DNA from: Sparassis latifolia | Lineage: Eukaryota; Basidiomycota; Agaricomycetes; Polyporales; Sparassidaceae | Length of the DNA stretch: 64,000 bases | Assembly: GCA_018466975.1 (NCBI GenBank) | Contig: CM031562.1 | Span: 2,356,001 to 2,420,000, forward strand | Direction of reading: 5' to 3' | Shown: piece by piece, positions 1-12,419 of the stretch | How positions within the stretch are numbered: the stretch's first letter is position 1 | How the letters are laid out: the number at the start of each line of letters is the position of its first letter | Notes under the pieces: generated by a model | Seen by the model: only the letters and a program-made list of their open reading frames with translations | Database searches by the model: none | Told to the model about the DNA's origin: nothing | Made by a program: the position numbers and the translations under genes

Positions 1-2
1 GT

Positions 3-140
3 CGCACTGGCCGAGTGACTGTAGCAACAAGGAAGGCTCAAGCAGCTGCAGCTGGGGTGACAGCAGTGACAGAGGCGACACCTGCTCAGGCGGCAAAGGC
101 CAAGGCTCCTGCATGGAAAAAGAAGGGATCTCGGAAGTAG
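3..140 (+). CDS. C-terminal tail of an Ala/Lys-rich protein (5' truncated by window edge)
   Basis: An open frame enters from the window edge and ends at TAG (138-140). The 45 visible residues are almost all Ala, Thr, Val, Gln and Lys, and the last residues are basic (WKKKGSRK). Such tails occur on many nuclear or nucleic-acid-binding proteins, but no domain is visible, so no function is assigned. It lies about 240 bp upstream of the KDZ transposase relic on the same strand and could be part of the same repeat or an unrelated host gene. Confidence 0.35.
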   Translation, partial: RTGRVTVATRKAQAAAAGVTAVTEATPAQAAKAKAPAWKKKGSRK

Positions 141-376
141 ATATAATTTGCGCATTGTTATAACCTTGTCATGTTATGCAATATGAGAATCACGTTTTTT
201 ATGATTTGCACGAGGTAGAAAATCATATGACTAACACCAGGCAGCCAGCAAAATGATTACTCATTCATCACGTAATTTGTATTTCATGGAGCATGCGGCC
301 TGCACATGTTGATAAAGAGATTGCCTGCCACTTTCTTCTCCCTTGCTTTATCCCCACCACTTTCACCGGCATCACA

Positions 377-3300
377 ATGTCTCCAAGAAGTCAAAAGCAG
401 TCCAGGAAATCGAAGCGCTGTCGCAGTTCAATTGAGGATGTTGACCTTGTAGAGGTCCGGGCACGCCAGGGCAGAAAGTGGGTGATGCGAGCTGTGCAAG
501 GTACACCAAAGTCGAGTCCTGGGACAGGAAGGAGGAAGGGTACAGCTGTAGAAGGACCAAGCCGGACTTTAGCTGCGCCCTCTGGAAATCACATTATTGG
601 TGATGATGGCCTGGATCCGTTTGCTCTGAAACCGCTGTCAACTAGGACACGTAGTGGCAAGGTGAGTGAAGAATGATGGAGATGATGTTTGCTCACTTTT
701 TCCACATTGTAGTCACAACAGGACCTGATGTGTTCATGGCTTCCCTATCGGGCTGAGTATCTGTCGGAGATATTGGGCATGGAGGCACCTTCGGAGGATT
801 GTGGATGCACTAATTGCAATGCACCTGATGGCCAGTTTCGTTGTCGAGACTGCTGGGGGGATCATTTTGAATGTCTCCGATGCTGCCTTGATTCACATCG
901 CCGACAACCATTTTATCGTCTCGAACACTGGGTTCAGAATCGGTTTGTCAAAATCTCTCTGGCTTCAATGGGGTTCGTCCTTCACCTGGGGCATGGCGGA
1001 AATGTATGTCCATGTGGATTTGGTGTCCAAGATGGATGGGAGGATGTCATTAATATTGGGGGAGATCTCGGGCCGCAGCTGGAAGATGAAGGCCAGGTAT
1101 ATTTTTTGGGTGAAGATGTCATAGATGATCGACAGGAGGGAGAGGTGGTTATTGCTTCATGCAATGGAGTCTATGTGCAAAAGGTAAAATGGTGTATATG
1201 TCCTGATGCAGCTCCTTGCCACATTCAGATGCTTCGAATGGCCCTTTATCCTGCCAGTCAGCTTCGCCCCAGAACAGTGTTCACCTTTGATGTCCTCAAA
1301 TATTTTAGTATTGATGCCATAGTTTGCAACACCTCGGCATCCAGGTTCTACACCAAGATGCAATGGTTAACCAATAATGCTGCACCCCAAACTGTTCCTG
1401 TGAGTAATCTTAGTTATATGATAAGTCTCTTGGAGGTAATCTGCCTGTTTTAGGACCGTTATAGGGAACTCATGAGGGTTTCCCGCCAGTGGCGAGATAT
1501 TGCAGTTTGGAAATGGTTTGGCTTTGGCCATGACCTTCTTAAGAGCCCAGGTCATGGGGAGTTGGCTTATTTTTGTCCAGCTTGCCCCCAACCATGTCTC
1601 AATTTACCTGAGAATTGGCAAGAAGATCCTAAAATGTGAGTGTGATAATAAATGATTTCAGAGCTCTGACTGAAATTCAAGATAAAGCGGTGTGTATCGT
1701 CGCACAATAGTGGCAGATGGAAACTTCACCTTGGAGCATATGAAGATGTGTCGGCCTGAGAATGATGTGCCTCTGACTAATGGTCAAGGATTCATGGTTG
1801 ATGATGTGGAGTATCAAGATCATTTGAAGTGCAGTAAAGAAACTATTGAGGTGCGTGCAATAAGATGAGTTGGAACTGCAATTGAGCTCTGGGAGATATC
1901 TGCAGAAATCTAGATGTGCAAATCACCATGCTGTGAATCAGGCCAATGCTAATCGCCATAATTTGGAGGCCACAGGTGTTGGAGCATGTGTCTGTGCTCG
2001 CCATGAGTGTGTCATACCCCATTCAGTGGTTGACTTCCAAAAAGGAGAGAGGTAAGCGTATTCCAACCGATCACATCTCCTTTGCCAAACATTCCATCTC
2101 TGCACAACTGTCAGACAGATGAACATAGACTACTCCATCTGCCAGGCCCTTCTATATAACACTGAAGGGCTCCAGTTCATGGATGTGTGCTACGATGTCG
2201 CATGTCAGTGGTAGATTCACTTTCTGGAGCGCATTGCGGATAGCAAATATCTGAAGGTCGCAGACAAGATAAAGATCATTGCCTATGTGGAGAAGTTCCA
2301 CCTTGGGGCCCACATTGCAGAGTGTTTTGCCAAGTTCTCCTTAAACTTCGGAAAAGACATGGGTGAGATTGAGGGTGAGGTTGTGGAGATGCTGTGGTCC
2401 AAAATGAATGGCACAGGTCCTTCAACACGTGCAATGACCAAGGCACACCGACGAGAGGTTCTGGATGATCATTTTCGAGACTGGAACTGGATGAAGCTGC
2501 TGGGCATTGGTGGGCACTGTTCTTTTGTTGTTGCGCTGATGAGGGTTAACAGTACTTCAGTGAACATGCTCCGAACCAAGTATTCCAAGGCTGTCAAAGG
2601 TGAATCTGAAATGGAGCAAGATTTTGTTGATCTCTCAACCACGATGACCGAGGACGATATCAAAGTGTGGACTGAGCAGGAGACCGTGGCTATGCGAGAG
2701 CGTGGTGATAAGTTGAACATATACAATGTCAGCTTGGAGAAGGGTATGTGCATTCTCCAAGCCAGATTTCGTCTGATTGAGCAAACTGAGCCATAGCTCC
2801 ATCCATGGGTGATATTCGCCTTCTGCTCGCGACAGAAGAAAGACAGTCACCCAATGAGGAGGGTAGAGTCCTGGAAAGTGGAACAGTAACCTGGTTGAGC
2901 ACTGGAATAAATATTGAAAAGACACAGTGAGCCAGTTGACATTCACTTCCATCTCTTTGCTCAGTCTGTGCTTCAGAGATGACATACAAGTAATGGCAAA
3001 ACACCTCACCAAGTGAAGCTCCACCACGGACAAGAATTCGGTGGAGACGAAGCGAAATTTGCTGCAGAAAAGAATTGATGGATTTCACAATCGCGCAATG
3101 GCACTATTAGATGGTGAAGACATTGAGCACTTAGAAATCTCCTCTAATGAGGTGGCAGATGAAGAGGGTTGGACCATGGAGGATGTGGAGGAGAACCCAG
3201 AAGATATTGAAGAGGAGGTGTTGCCAGAGAACATCACTCTCCTGCTTCCCTCCTCACATGGCATTGAGCAATGCAAGACAGTGGGATGGGAGAGCATTGC

Positions 3301-4050
3301 ACAGCAGGAGTTACAGCTACGGGTTGGCCAAGCCAATGACTGTCTTGAAGACTTGCGACTCTTGTTAGGTCACAAGTCTTTGCTTTTCCGGACCAAATTC
3401 AGGCACAATAAGTCTCAATGGCACAAAACCCGAAATGCAGCTGAGCTCAGGAAGATTGGTCAGCAAGAGCGCAAAATCATTAGACGATACAAGCGTGCTA
3501 GGAAAGCCCTGATCTGTTTAGGAGCAAGTGAACAGTTGTTGACACGATATCTTGACATTCAAAAGGAAGACACGAAGATGCCTGGAGATATTGTGGAGGA
3601 GAATAGAGTTGGGCAGAGGAATGATAGATTGGTGTGATTTTGGAAACTTGGAGGTGAGAATGCTCGAAATGCACGGGGGGAAAGTGTGGACAATAATATG
3701 GAAGATGTCGGTCAAAATGCCATGAAGGAGGGTGAGTGACTATCTGTTTATGCCTGGTCAAACTTATTCACAGATGGTAATCACCATGTCAGTTGATCGA
3801 GTTAACTGGCTGAGAGCAAAGGCATGATACACAAGGTACAAGGAGGAGGTACCGAAGGTGCGACATGAGATGTTATGGACTGTCCTGTGGTTTGAACGCA
3901 AGCAGCATGAGTGGCAGACCAGGGAGATGGAGGCAGTGAATGCAGGTCTACATGGTCATGCATCCTATGCAGCAAAGCAAGGTGCAATGTGAAAGGACTT
4001 TGCACTTCAATCACAGCAGGCATTCAATGGTCAAATGATTGTCAGGTAGT
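377..4050 (+). pseudogene. Decayed KDZ-family (CxC2) DNA transposase gene
   Basis: Spliced pieces read as a CxC2 cysteine-cluster KDZ transposase. Exon 1 (377-661) is basic. Exon 2 (722-1399) carries the c-x-c cluster (GCTNC, CRDCW, CLRCCL) and the following conserved block ending NNAAPQTVP. Exon 3 begins at 1454 (DRYRELMRVSRQW). Later pieces hold the transposase core: VADGNFTLEHM, CANHHAVNQAN (from 1909), GERQMNIDY, EKFHLGAH and a C-terminal helical region near 3041-3637. Introns such as 662-721 and 1400-1453 are intact. At least five in-frame stops interrupt the coding frame: TAG 2212-2214, TGA 3014-3016, TGA 3635-3637, TGA 3825-3827 and TGA 3990-3992. The family mobilises DNA by cut-and-paste in fungi, but this copy cannot encode a full enzyme. 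Terminal repeats and target duplication were not identified. Confidence 0.85.
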
Positions 4051-4199
4051 CTGCGAGTTGCAAAGGTAGATATGCAAAATTAGCCAATAAATGTGTGTGA
4101 CTGGCTATGTAGATTTGGACGAGTGTATCCTCCGGGACCTTAAAGGTGTCAGCAAGACCTTTAAGTTTGGATGCCTTAGCCTGGAGCACCATTTGTGTA

Positions 4200-6270
4200 G
4201 AAAGTTATACGGCCATGGCCAGAGTGTGGAAAACTCTCTATAGAATGAAAATTGCTAGATCCTCGGCCGAGGCCACCATTTTCACAAATACTATATAGGG
4301 CATCCTTGGCCAATGCCAAAGTTCAGCAGACCTTATATAGAACAGAAATTCCAGGACGCTCGGCCAAGGCCACCATTTCCACAAGGAACTATATAGGATC
4401 TTTTTAGCCGAGGCCAAATTTCAGACAATCCTATATAGAATGCAAATTTCTCGACCCTTGGCCGCAGGCATTATTTCCACAAAATCTATATAGGGTACCC
4501 TTGGCCATGGCCAAATTTCAGGAGATGCTATATAGGATCAAAATTTCATGTGCCTTGGCCAAGTGGACCATTTACACAAAGATTCCATATAGGTTCACTT
4601 GGCCAAGCCCAACTGTCTGCAAACTCTATATAGGATTGGAATTTTATGACTCTTGGCCAATGGCACGATTTCAGCTATAATATATATAGCACTTCAGGGT
4701 ACCCTTCCGACCTAGCTCTTAGCTTCAACATAATCTATATTGTGTAGTGGCTAAGAGCCTCTCAGATGTCAGACTGACCATGGTACTAATACATGTCCCA
4801 GGGCATTATATGGGATTACCCAGGGCAAAGGCAGGGCAAAGGCTGGTCCAATGGCACAATTATCATATGGGATGTCCTATAGTACTAGGGCATTGATATT
4901 TATATCCCAGTATTACTGGTTGTCCCATGGTGCCAGGGGTACATAGGGATGTCCCACTATTAGTAAAACATGTATTTTCAGGCTATTGTATGGTAGTTTT
5001 TTTATACTTTGTTCTACAATCATATTGTATAAGCTCTAATTATAAAAACAGTGACTAGAATACTGTAAATAAGTGCCTTATTTGCACTTTATATATGGTG
5101 AAATATTTATAGAAAGCAGGATATCCCATATCAAGTATTGTGCACATATTTGTAATGTTATAAAGACTATATTACTATTGGTAGCATGTACAACAACTTC
5201 ATTAGCTCATATAACAACTAATACAGGTCAAACAACAATGTTTATTCTTGTGTTTCAAAATTAATTTTACATTTTCTGACATAATGTTCAGACTAACATG
5301 ATATAATCTTTGGCACATAGTATGTATCATAGCTATACTACAACTTTCACCAAGTGTCTCAAGAAATAAAACTACTTAGTCTACTAATATACTAGCAAAG
5401 GAGATATATTCTTGTCATGTCTCCTATCATATACTGTATTTGAATGAAAAAAGAAAGGCATTTGACCTAAGACTTCAGTCAAGTCACACTCAGAAATGCA
5501 TTCACTGAATGACACCTTTGTATTATGGGATGTCCCTTTATGTGATGGGATATCCCTTGTAAGGACCTGTCACTCTTAAACCTTAGTAATTCAACTGTTA
5601 GTATAAATCTCTAGATAATTATAGTAGTTAAATAGAAACTTCAGGCTAAAGAAGAGACTAAATATCTGTGAATCTTAAAATAACATCTTAGGATGTCCTT
5701 AAAATGGGAGATCCCACCTTATATAATATGCAAATAAAGTGCTTGTTTATATCACTATAGTCACTGTTTTCATAATTAAGGCTTAGATAATATGATAGTG
5801 GAACAAAGTAATAAAAAACTACCATACAATAGCCTGAAAATACATGTTTTACTAATAGTGGGACATCCCTATGTACCCCTGGCACCATGGGACAACCAGT
5901 AATACTGGGATATAAATATCAATGCCCTAGTACTATAGGACATCCCATATGATAATTGTGCCATTGGACCAGCCTTTGCCCTGCCTTTGCCCTGGGTAAT
6001 CCCATATAATGCCCTGGGACATGTATTAGTACCATGGTCAGTCTGACACCTGAGAGGCTCTTAGCCACTACACAATATAGATTATGTTGAAGCTAAGAGC
6101 TAGGTCGGAAGGGTACCCTGAAGTGATATATAGAGACATGGCGGCCGACCCCAAAATGCCCGACAACCTATATAGACTTCAAATTGCGCCTCCCTTGGCT
6201 AACTCCCAAATATGCGACTCAGCCTATATAGCCTAATTGTCTTGGCCAACCCTATATCTCCATCCTATAT
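4200..6270. repeat. Alternating A/B tandem repeat array (about 100-bp dimers), split by an insertion
   Basis: Between about 4200 and 4689, and again in weaker form from 6126 to about 6270, the word CTATATAG recurs every 45-55 bp. Two unit types alternate. Type A contains a GGCCAAGGCC-like palindrome followed by ACCATTTCCACAAA. Type B contains TTGGCCAAGGCCAAATTTCAG-like sequence. About four A/B dimers are readable on the left side. No open frame explains the array. The inverted-repeat element 4690-6125 interrupts it. Confidence 0.75.
4690..6125. mobile_element. Non-autonomous long-inverted-repeat element, 1,436 bp, 8-bp target duplication
   Basis: The left end (4690, CACTTCAGGGTACCCTTCC) is the exact reverse complement of the right end (finishing at 6125). 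The arms match nearly perfectly for about 325 bp (4690-5015 against 5800-6125; one clear mismatch seen near the outer 100 bp), then more weakly to about 5125. The element is bounded by ATATATAG at 4682-4689 and again at 6126-6133, a perfect 8-bp duplication. An 8-bp target duplication is known for hAT and for Zisupton/KDZ-type transposases. The AT-rich core (about 5125-5700) has only short frames, so mobility would need a transposase from elsewhere. Because the host array itself repeats CTATATAG, the duplication is good but not unique evidence. Confidence 0.85.
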
Positions 6271-6349
6271 TATATTCTTGGCCAACACTCGGTTTTATGG
6301 AAATTTACACAAAATGTTCCACCTCGGTTATATGGAAGTTTAGGTATAT

Positions 6350-6747
6350 ATTGGCTGAATGGGCTCTGCGCAGACCTAGTGTTCCGCCAAATGGGGCAGA
6401 TACACCGTTAACATGCAGAGCCAGATTGAAAGAGATGTTGCTTCACTATCGAAACGGTTCTTGGTATAAACCCCATTCTAACCACCTGATTGCCCTCGAT
6501 AAAATGCTTGCATCCAATTATAAGTGACTGCCCACCAAAAAAAGGCCAAAGTAAAACCGTCGCTTTACGGTTTCCCTACCTCCGCATAACGGAAGGCACG
6601 ATAGCTGGCCGCCAATGGCTCTTTACCCGCATTGGCTTGCACATCAGCGGCATTGAAAAGCATGACTCAACAATACTAAACAGCTTCCTGGGTCAGATCA
6701 ACACATGGGTTAATACAATCGATAGGGAATATAACGCTGAATGCTGA
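6350..6747 (+). pseudogene. Broken coding relic, two frames
   Basis: One frame runs through the segment ending ALDKMLASNYK at a TGA (6525-6527). A second frame, offset by one base, continues from about 6527 to TGA 6745-6747 (KTVALRFPYLRITEG, then a region rich in Ile and Asp). Composition in both is protein-like and the switch sits beside an A-run (6537-6543), so a single older coding region with a frameshift is likely. The family was not recognised. It directly follows the repeat array and could belong to a mobile element. Confidence 0.3.
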
Positions 6748-7011
6748 CCGATGTTTGGGTCTTTTATCGACTGGTATAGGCGTTCTGTCCCATTCGTATG
6801 CGTAGAATATCTGCTCTTCGCCCTCTGTGCAAAAGCTAACACACTTCCACTGCGAGTCGTCCTCAGGGCCGGAAGCGGACAGAGGGACCTCTGATTCGAG
6901 CACACCTGGGTTCTGAGGAGCAGAAGCCACACACTGCTTCAGACAGCTCTTCATGACGGAGAAGTAGTGCTGAGAATCGACCGCACTCCACTCCCGCAGG
7001 CAATGAAGCAT
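6676..7011 (-). CDS. Uncertain small ORF, 111 aa
   Basis: A single ATG-initiated frame (start 7011, stop 6676) is preceded about 30 bp upstream by TATATAA on the minus strand. The product would be mixed in composition, with five Cys residues and an acidic middle (ASGPEDDSQWKC). No motif, signal peptide or membrane segment is clear. It overlaps the tail of the plus-strand relic, so at most one of the two is real. It could equally be a chance frame in decayed repeat DNA. Confidence 0.25.
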   Translation of the reverse strand: MLHCLREWSAVDSQHYFSVMKSCLKQCVASAPQNPGVLESEVPLSASGPEDDSQWKCVSFCTEGEEQIFYAYEWDRTPIPVDKRPKHRSAFSVIFPIDCINPCVDLTQEAV

Positions 7012-9089
7012 CTCTCAGACTTCACCTAAGGCACAGTGTTTATATACCATTGCCCCTTGGATGCGCCAAGTTAAGAGTGGCCATTCCGCTACCCATAAAG
7101 CTGTACAGCATATACATCCGTCCCGAGCGGAACCGCGGGTGCAGAAGTGACTGCGGTATTGAACTCCTGAGCATCTCCAGGTGGAGGGATAATCACAGAA
7201 CAGTTGGCTCCAGAAGAGTAGTCACAGCCATGGAGGATGGCAAGTACACTGGAAAGGATAATACTTCTCACTCTAGTCTCTCGAGCAGGATATGCAATGT
7301 CAGTAGTGCGGTCGCGGACTCGTGTAAAGTGCCCACATCCACTCCACGTGACTCGCCTGCCCTGAACTGGACAGACATCGGAGAATTTGCATTGATCTGG
7401 TTTGACCTTTATCAGGCCCTGTAAGGCCTTACAAGCCTTGCCAGATGTGAAAGATGCACCAGGCTGGTAGATGACCTGATAAGCAGTAGTAAAACTATCT
7501 ACCGATTTTCCAGAGCTACAAGGCTGGCAATTTTTCACCAATCTGGTACATATGATGGATGCTTGTGAGCTCGAGTATGGCCACATGCACCACCACAACA
7601 AATGAAAAACACCAAATATATTTCGATAGAGTCATACATAGCATTCGCAAAGAACACCGAGAGCACCACATTTGCCGAGGATCATGACCGGGTATGGGTA
7701 TGCAATATCTGAAGCATGTTAGCGAGGCGGACAGATGGGTGTATTGGCGATAGCCATGCAGTAGACCCTCGTGTACAAGCGTGCACATTCAGATGTTGAG
7801 CAGGCACACTGAAAGTACTATATGTCCTAGCAGTCAGCGCAGGAACTCAAGCCCCCCAGCAATGGCATCCCCAGCGTGAAGGATCGAACGTAGCGCCATA
7901 GAAGTAGGGCGGAGTCGGGAGGTCAGGCATCATATTGTATCGTTCGACGGCCGAGAGTGCCACATTAGTGCTAGGCTGCTAGCATAGAGGTCGCGACGGG
8001 ACTCACATGGAGTGTCCCGATAGGTGTCGGACAGGTCTGCATATGGTGGCTCAACCCAGTTTGTATCTTCGCAACGGATGAGAGGGACAAAAACAGCGCC
8101 AACCTTGCGCCTTCGGATCCAGCCACACCATTCACACCACCACGAGAATCCGATGCAATGTCTCAAAATTATTGGCATTCATGTAGCATACCATGACAAG
8201 CCCGAGCTTCTTCGCCGCGGAGTCCCGGAGACCCTGGAGGTTGCATTATCAGACACATCTAGGCTCCACGAGAATAAGGTGCACCACAATATGCACAATC
8301 CATGGAAATTTCTACACACATAACTGTCAGTAAGAAGTCAAATCCCCCAACATTGACATGGTGTACACCATGGAGCAAAACCAGCTCGAGGATGACAACA
8401 GTACGCATAAGAGTCTCCACATAGCGACACAGAATTAAAACTGTGGAGCAAACAGCTCGAGAGTTTCAGAGAAAGATAACGGGGTGCTCCACGGTGAGAG
8501 GGAGAGGCAAGGGAGATCGTATCGATATTGATGTTGAAAAGCGAACGTGGTCCGTGTGCTAGTTTAGGGCGGGCTGACGAAGACTTCAACTTCGTAATCC
8601 GGGATCCGGAAAGCCGATGAAACAAGACTTGTCCAGCCTAACAAGCCATGCGCAAGAACGTCGGAAGTCTATCAAGACTTACCAGATAGCGCCAAGGATC
8701 GTGGAGGTTCGTAAGGTGTGACAAGCTATCATTAGCATCGGTCACAGTGGTGTGACTCTGGTCAGCGCTACCAGGTAAAACCAGATCACGCCCAATTTCC
8801 CGATGGACCCGGAGACAGAGAGAAGCCTCTTCAAGCCGTCAACTCGGTTTTTTAATCTCGCATCTGGAGTCTGCTTGTCGCGTCCAAGGAGCTTTGCGAT
8901 ATCGCAATTTGAATAGTTTCTCTTGGAGGAGTACCCATGTCCCCGCTTGTTAAACCTCAAGATATCTCTGAGACCACAAATTGCCGACGGTGCTATGCAG
9001 TACAGCGCTCGATTGCATCCGTCAAGTCGGATCTCACAGTTGGGCTAACGGGATGCCGTCTTTGCCAAAGCAGTAGCAATTCACAGAAT
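7012..9089. other. No supported gene
   Basis: Several frames of 60-170 codons occur, the longest on the minus strand (7089-7601), but it lacks an ATG-led conserved motif and has no convincing splice partners. GC content rises after about 8 kb toward the repeat block that follows. Nothing else is supported. Confidence 0.5.
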
Positions 9090-11760
9090 CAAGTACGGAC
9101 TTGTGCGCTAGCGCATGGGCACATATCCGACTTGTATCCGACCAGATGTCGCTCTACGCGTTACCGACTGTCTTACCTCCCTAGCCGATTCACAGGCCCA
9201 CTCTATCTGCGTGCGGAACTGTACCAATCCCTCTCGGATGCAGTTAGGCGGTCTTGCACCCATGACCTTCTGGTGCTCCTCGTGCGTCGGCGCCCTGCGT
9301 TCTCCACCCACCGGGTTTTTTGCTGTGTGGCGCGTCTCGCATCTGTATCAATCCCCACAAGGCCACTGAATACTTGGACACCCAATCCGTGAGGCGCGAT
9401 GCGTATATTTCCGTGCCAGGTGGTCCATTTGTTCGGCTTTCGCACGCTGCATCTGGCCTGGTCCTGTTGGATTCCAAGTGCAAATGAAAAATTCTACGCT
9501 CGTGCGCTGCCTCGTCTTCCGTGCAGGTCAGTCGGGCTGATACCTTCCGACTGTGCTCCGCGTCTTGCTATGACGCCGTGTCCGAAGGTAATACCCGTGA
9601 CCCCCGTTTGCATTGCTGCACAATCTCGTGTGCGGTTCCTTTCCAGCGAGTGCGCTCTGTGTCCTATGTCCCCCGGATAACCGCCCTCGCTTCTGCATCG
9701 CGATCCCAGCGTTCTCCGCTCATCGGATTTTTCGCTGTCCCGCGCGTCTCGCATCCGTATCAATATGCTTGGCCACCCAATTGAGGAGGTACTATGCTTA
9801 TACGTCTGAACCAGGCGGTCTATATTCGCACCTGTCGCGCACTGCAATCGGCCTGGGCGTGCTGTTTTCGAAGTGCACATGGAAATTCCTATGCTCGTAC
9901 GCTATCTCTTCTTCCATATGGACCAGGCCGGCTGATACATGGCGGTTATGCTTTGTGTCTCATTCCACATTGCTATGATGCTCTGTACATGTGTAGAGTA
10001 GACGGGAGGGAACGGTGACGTGCGTGAGCTCCCGTTGCCCTGCTATGCAATATGGACTCCCCACTTCATCTTATGGCTTTTCGTGCGGATCCTCATATCA
10101 CTCGCTCGCTGTGCTTTCGATACTGAAGTCCTTTAACGTGTGTGTTTGTCCTGTCCTCTGCATCAGCCGCAGAGAGCCTGCGCAATGTGGGGTAACTCAG
10201 TCCATGTTGTCGCCTTACTGGGCACTCCAAGTACGCACTGTGCCCAACCCTCCGTGCCTATCTTCGCTACCCCATAATACGCACTTCCTCTGATACCCCG
10301 AAGTCGCCTTGGCTGAGACTTCTCGTACCCCAGCATGCTTTCCTTGTGTCATGCTCATCCAGAAATTCTCCAGCGACGGGCTGCAGGTTGCGCCGTTGTC
10401 TCGCATCGGCTGGTTGTGATGGAGACCGGGGTGTGTATTCGTGTATGTCCATCCCACGTCCGTCCTCTCACCCGGTAGCCCAGCCCAGTCGATTTGACGT
10501 GCCGTGCCGTGTCGTGTCATACAAGTGAGTGCGCTCAATTTTTCTGCATTCCTTCCCTGCGCAATGAAGATGAGTTGTCAGTGCGAATTCTGGCCGGGGG
10601 CGAATCCGGATGCGCCGACACTGCAGGCCTCAAGACTCCGGTCGCGCACAGCCTACACACGATTGCACCATCGGCGCCCTCCCATTCCCCCTCCATTGCA
10701 GACCCTCCTGCATGAGTCATCTGCGTCGGGGACGATGACCCACTCTTCTTCTACTTATCGCATTATCAACGCTCACACTGATGCGTACGCGCCCGGCGAT
10801 CTGACGTGCTTATCTTCGGAATGACTCGTGTTCTTCGAGTCGTGTTCTATGCACGCTCGCAATTTTTGAAGTCGAATTTGTGCCGCCCGGGGCGCGAGGA
10901 GGTGAGTCACCTGCCCTCGTTCACCGGATCGTGGAGTGTGTTATGAGTGGCCAGGTTTATCCGACAGGATAGAGAGCATAGAGTAGAGTGCCGGATCCTG
11001 CGGGAGCAGCGCAGCTGGTGCATACGTGTACGTCGTCCTATGTTGTCCGTGCGTGCTGCGTTCCTGGCACTCCGCAGCACGCAGTGTCCTCACATTAATG
11101 CTGTTGGTGACGCATTACGTGCCTCCGGCGATCTGACGTGCGCATCTGCAGAACGTCAGACTCGATCAGTCGCGACGCGCATTCTTGCATGCTTGCCATT
11201 TGCGCATTCGCGTTCAAATTCATGCCCCCGAGGCGCGAGGGGGTGAGTCATCGCCCGTTCCCATCTGCGTCGCCCTTCGGTTTTGCTCAATCGAGCTTCG
11301 GGAGCTCTCTCGGTCGTTTATGGCCAGCTGGTCTGAATCCTTATCTGATATGGCGGGGGTGTCTCCGACCATGGGGCGTCGTGCTGCGTTTCTGGAATTC
11401 CGTGCTGCGCTGCCTTGATTCAAATTAGTTAATTACACTACGCCGCGGCGTATGTATACAGTATACGCGCAGCGTCCACGGGACCGCGTCGCATACGCAC
11501 CGACGAAATGACAAATTCGAGAACATTCCTCGTGCGGATCCTGCAGCTGCGCGAGTCGCGTACTGTGCTGTGCTTTATCGTGCAGCGTGGTGCGTGTGCT
11601 GTGCGTATGTGGTGAACATTCCATTTCTATGTTTAGGCTGTTTACTACATATCTCCACATGTATACAGCGAATTCCAAGTCTTTGTTCTACGTTCTATTT
11701 TCTATTTCCATTGCGAATCCTACAGCTGCCGATACTTGTAAGCAATTCGACGGTGACAGT
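9090..11760 (+). repeat. Left copy, main segment, of a GC-rich inverted repeat
   Basis: This segment matches the reverse complement of about 15,780-17,665 throughout, with substitutions and small gaps. Clear anchors are: 9100-9180 with 17,585-17,665 (CTTGTGCGCTAGCGCA); 9,700-9,780 with 17,395-17,470; 10,005-10,330 with 16,960-17,275 (GTGAGCTCCCGTTGCC); 10,330-10,520 with 16,800-16,960; 10,540-10,660 with 16,660-16,780; and 11,430-11,500 with 16,000-16,070 (GTCCACGGGACCGCGTC). Short frames abound because the DNA is GC-rich, but none is shared by both copies, so it is treated as non-coding repeat. Within it, 9,300-9,360 and 9,705-9,765 are also similar to each other. Confidence 0.8.
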
Positions 11761-11864
11761 ACTAGTGCTAGATCAGTGCGCGCAGGGGCCAGTAGCAGTA
11801 GCGATATGGTACGAGGAGGACGCGGGGGCAAAAAGGATGCGTGTGCGTACGAGGGTGTGCGGTA

Positions 11865-12270
11865 GTGCGCATGTACCACCACCAGGGCGTCACCACGCCG
11901 ACGCCACCATCCGACCATCGTCGGACATTATGCATGATGCATAAAATCCCGCCATCAATCTCCGTCGATCCTCCATCTTTGATCCACCCCGGCCGCGTGC
12001 TTACCTACACCACCCCGCCCCGCACGGAGAGTGTCAGCTCCGCGCGAGTCGAATTCGGCCGGCGCGCATCGAATTCGCGATGGGCCACCCCACCCCGGTG
12101 AAATCAAGAGATCAAGATCAGGAGTCCGTGTAGGATGGGTGCACGTGGGGTGGGATTTAGATGAGCGACGTGGCTCCACGTTAATCCAGAACGCTTCAGG
12201 TGCCCAAGGATTGCGTAGAGATGCGGGGGTGACATACAAGCAGCGTCGCACATCGTGCGCTGGTGCTGAG
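11865..12270 (+). repeat. Left copy, segment h, of the inverted repeat
   Basis: The segment around CTCCGTCGATCCTCC through GGAGTCCGTGTAGGATGGG matches the reverse complement of 17,740-18,089, with continuation at 19,282-19,330. In the left copy h lies after the main segment. In the right copy, read on the minus strand, it lies before it. The left copy carries an uninterrupted GCATAATGTCCGA at about 11,920-11,935, which is the empty counterpart of the foldback insertion at 18,090-19,281. Confidence 0.8.
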
Positions 12271-12419
12271 TACTGGAGGATCTTGCGGGCATGCAGCACC
12301 GGCGGGCGAGCAAATATCAGCAGCGCGGGCGAACACGCGAAGGTGTGGGTCGGGACGAGCATAACCGCGCTCATCCCTTGTCCAGTACGCATGACATCGT
12401 GCCTTTATGCACAAGCATC

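Noticed and set aside
5073..5888. Small frames inside the long-inverted-repeat element
   Set aside because: AT-rich, no transposase motif, and one lies within an arm with the same sequence on the opposite strand.
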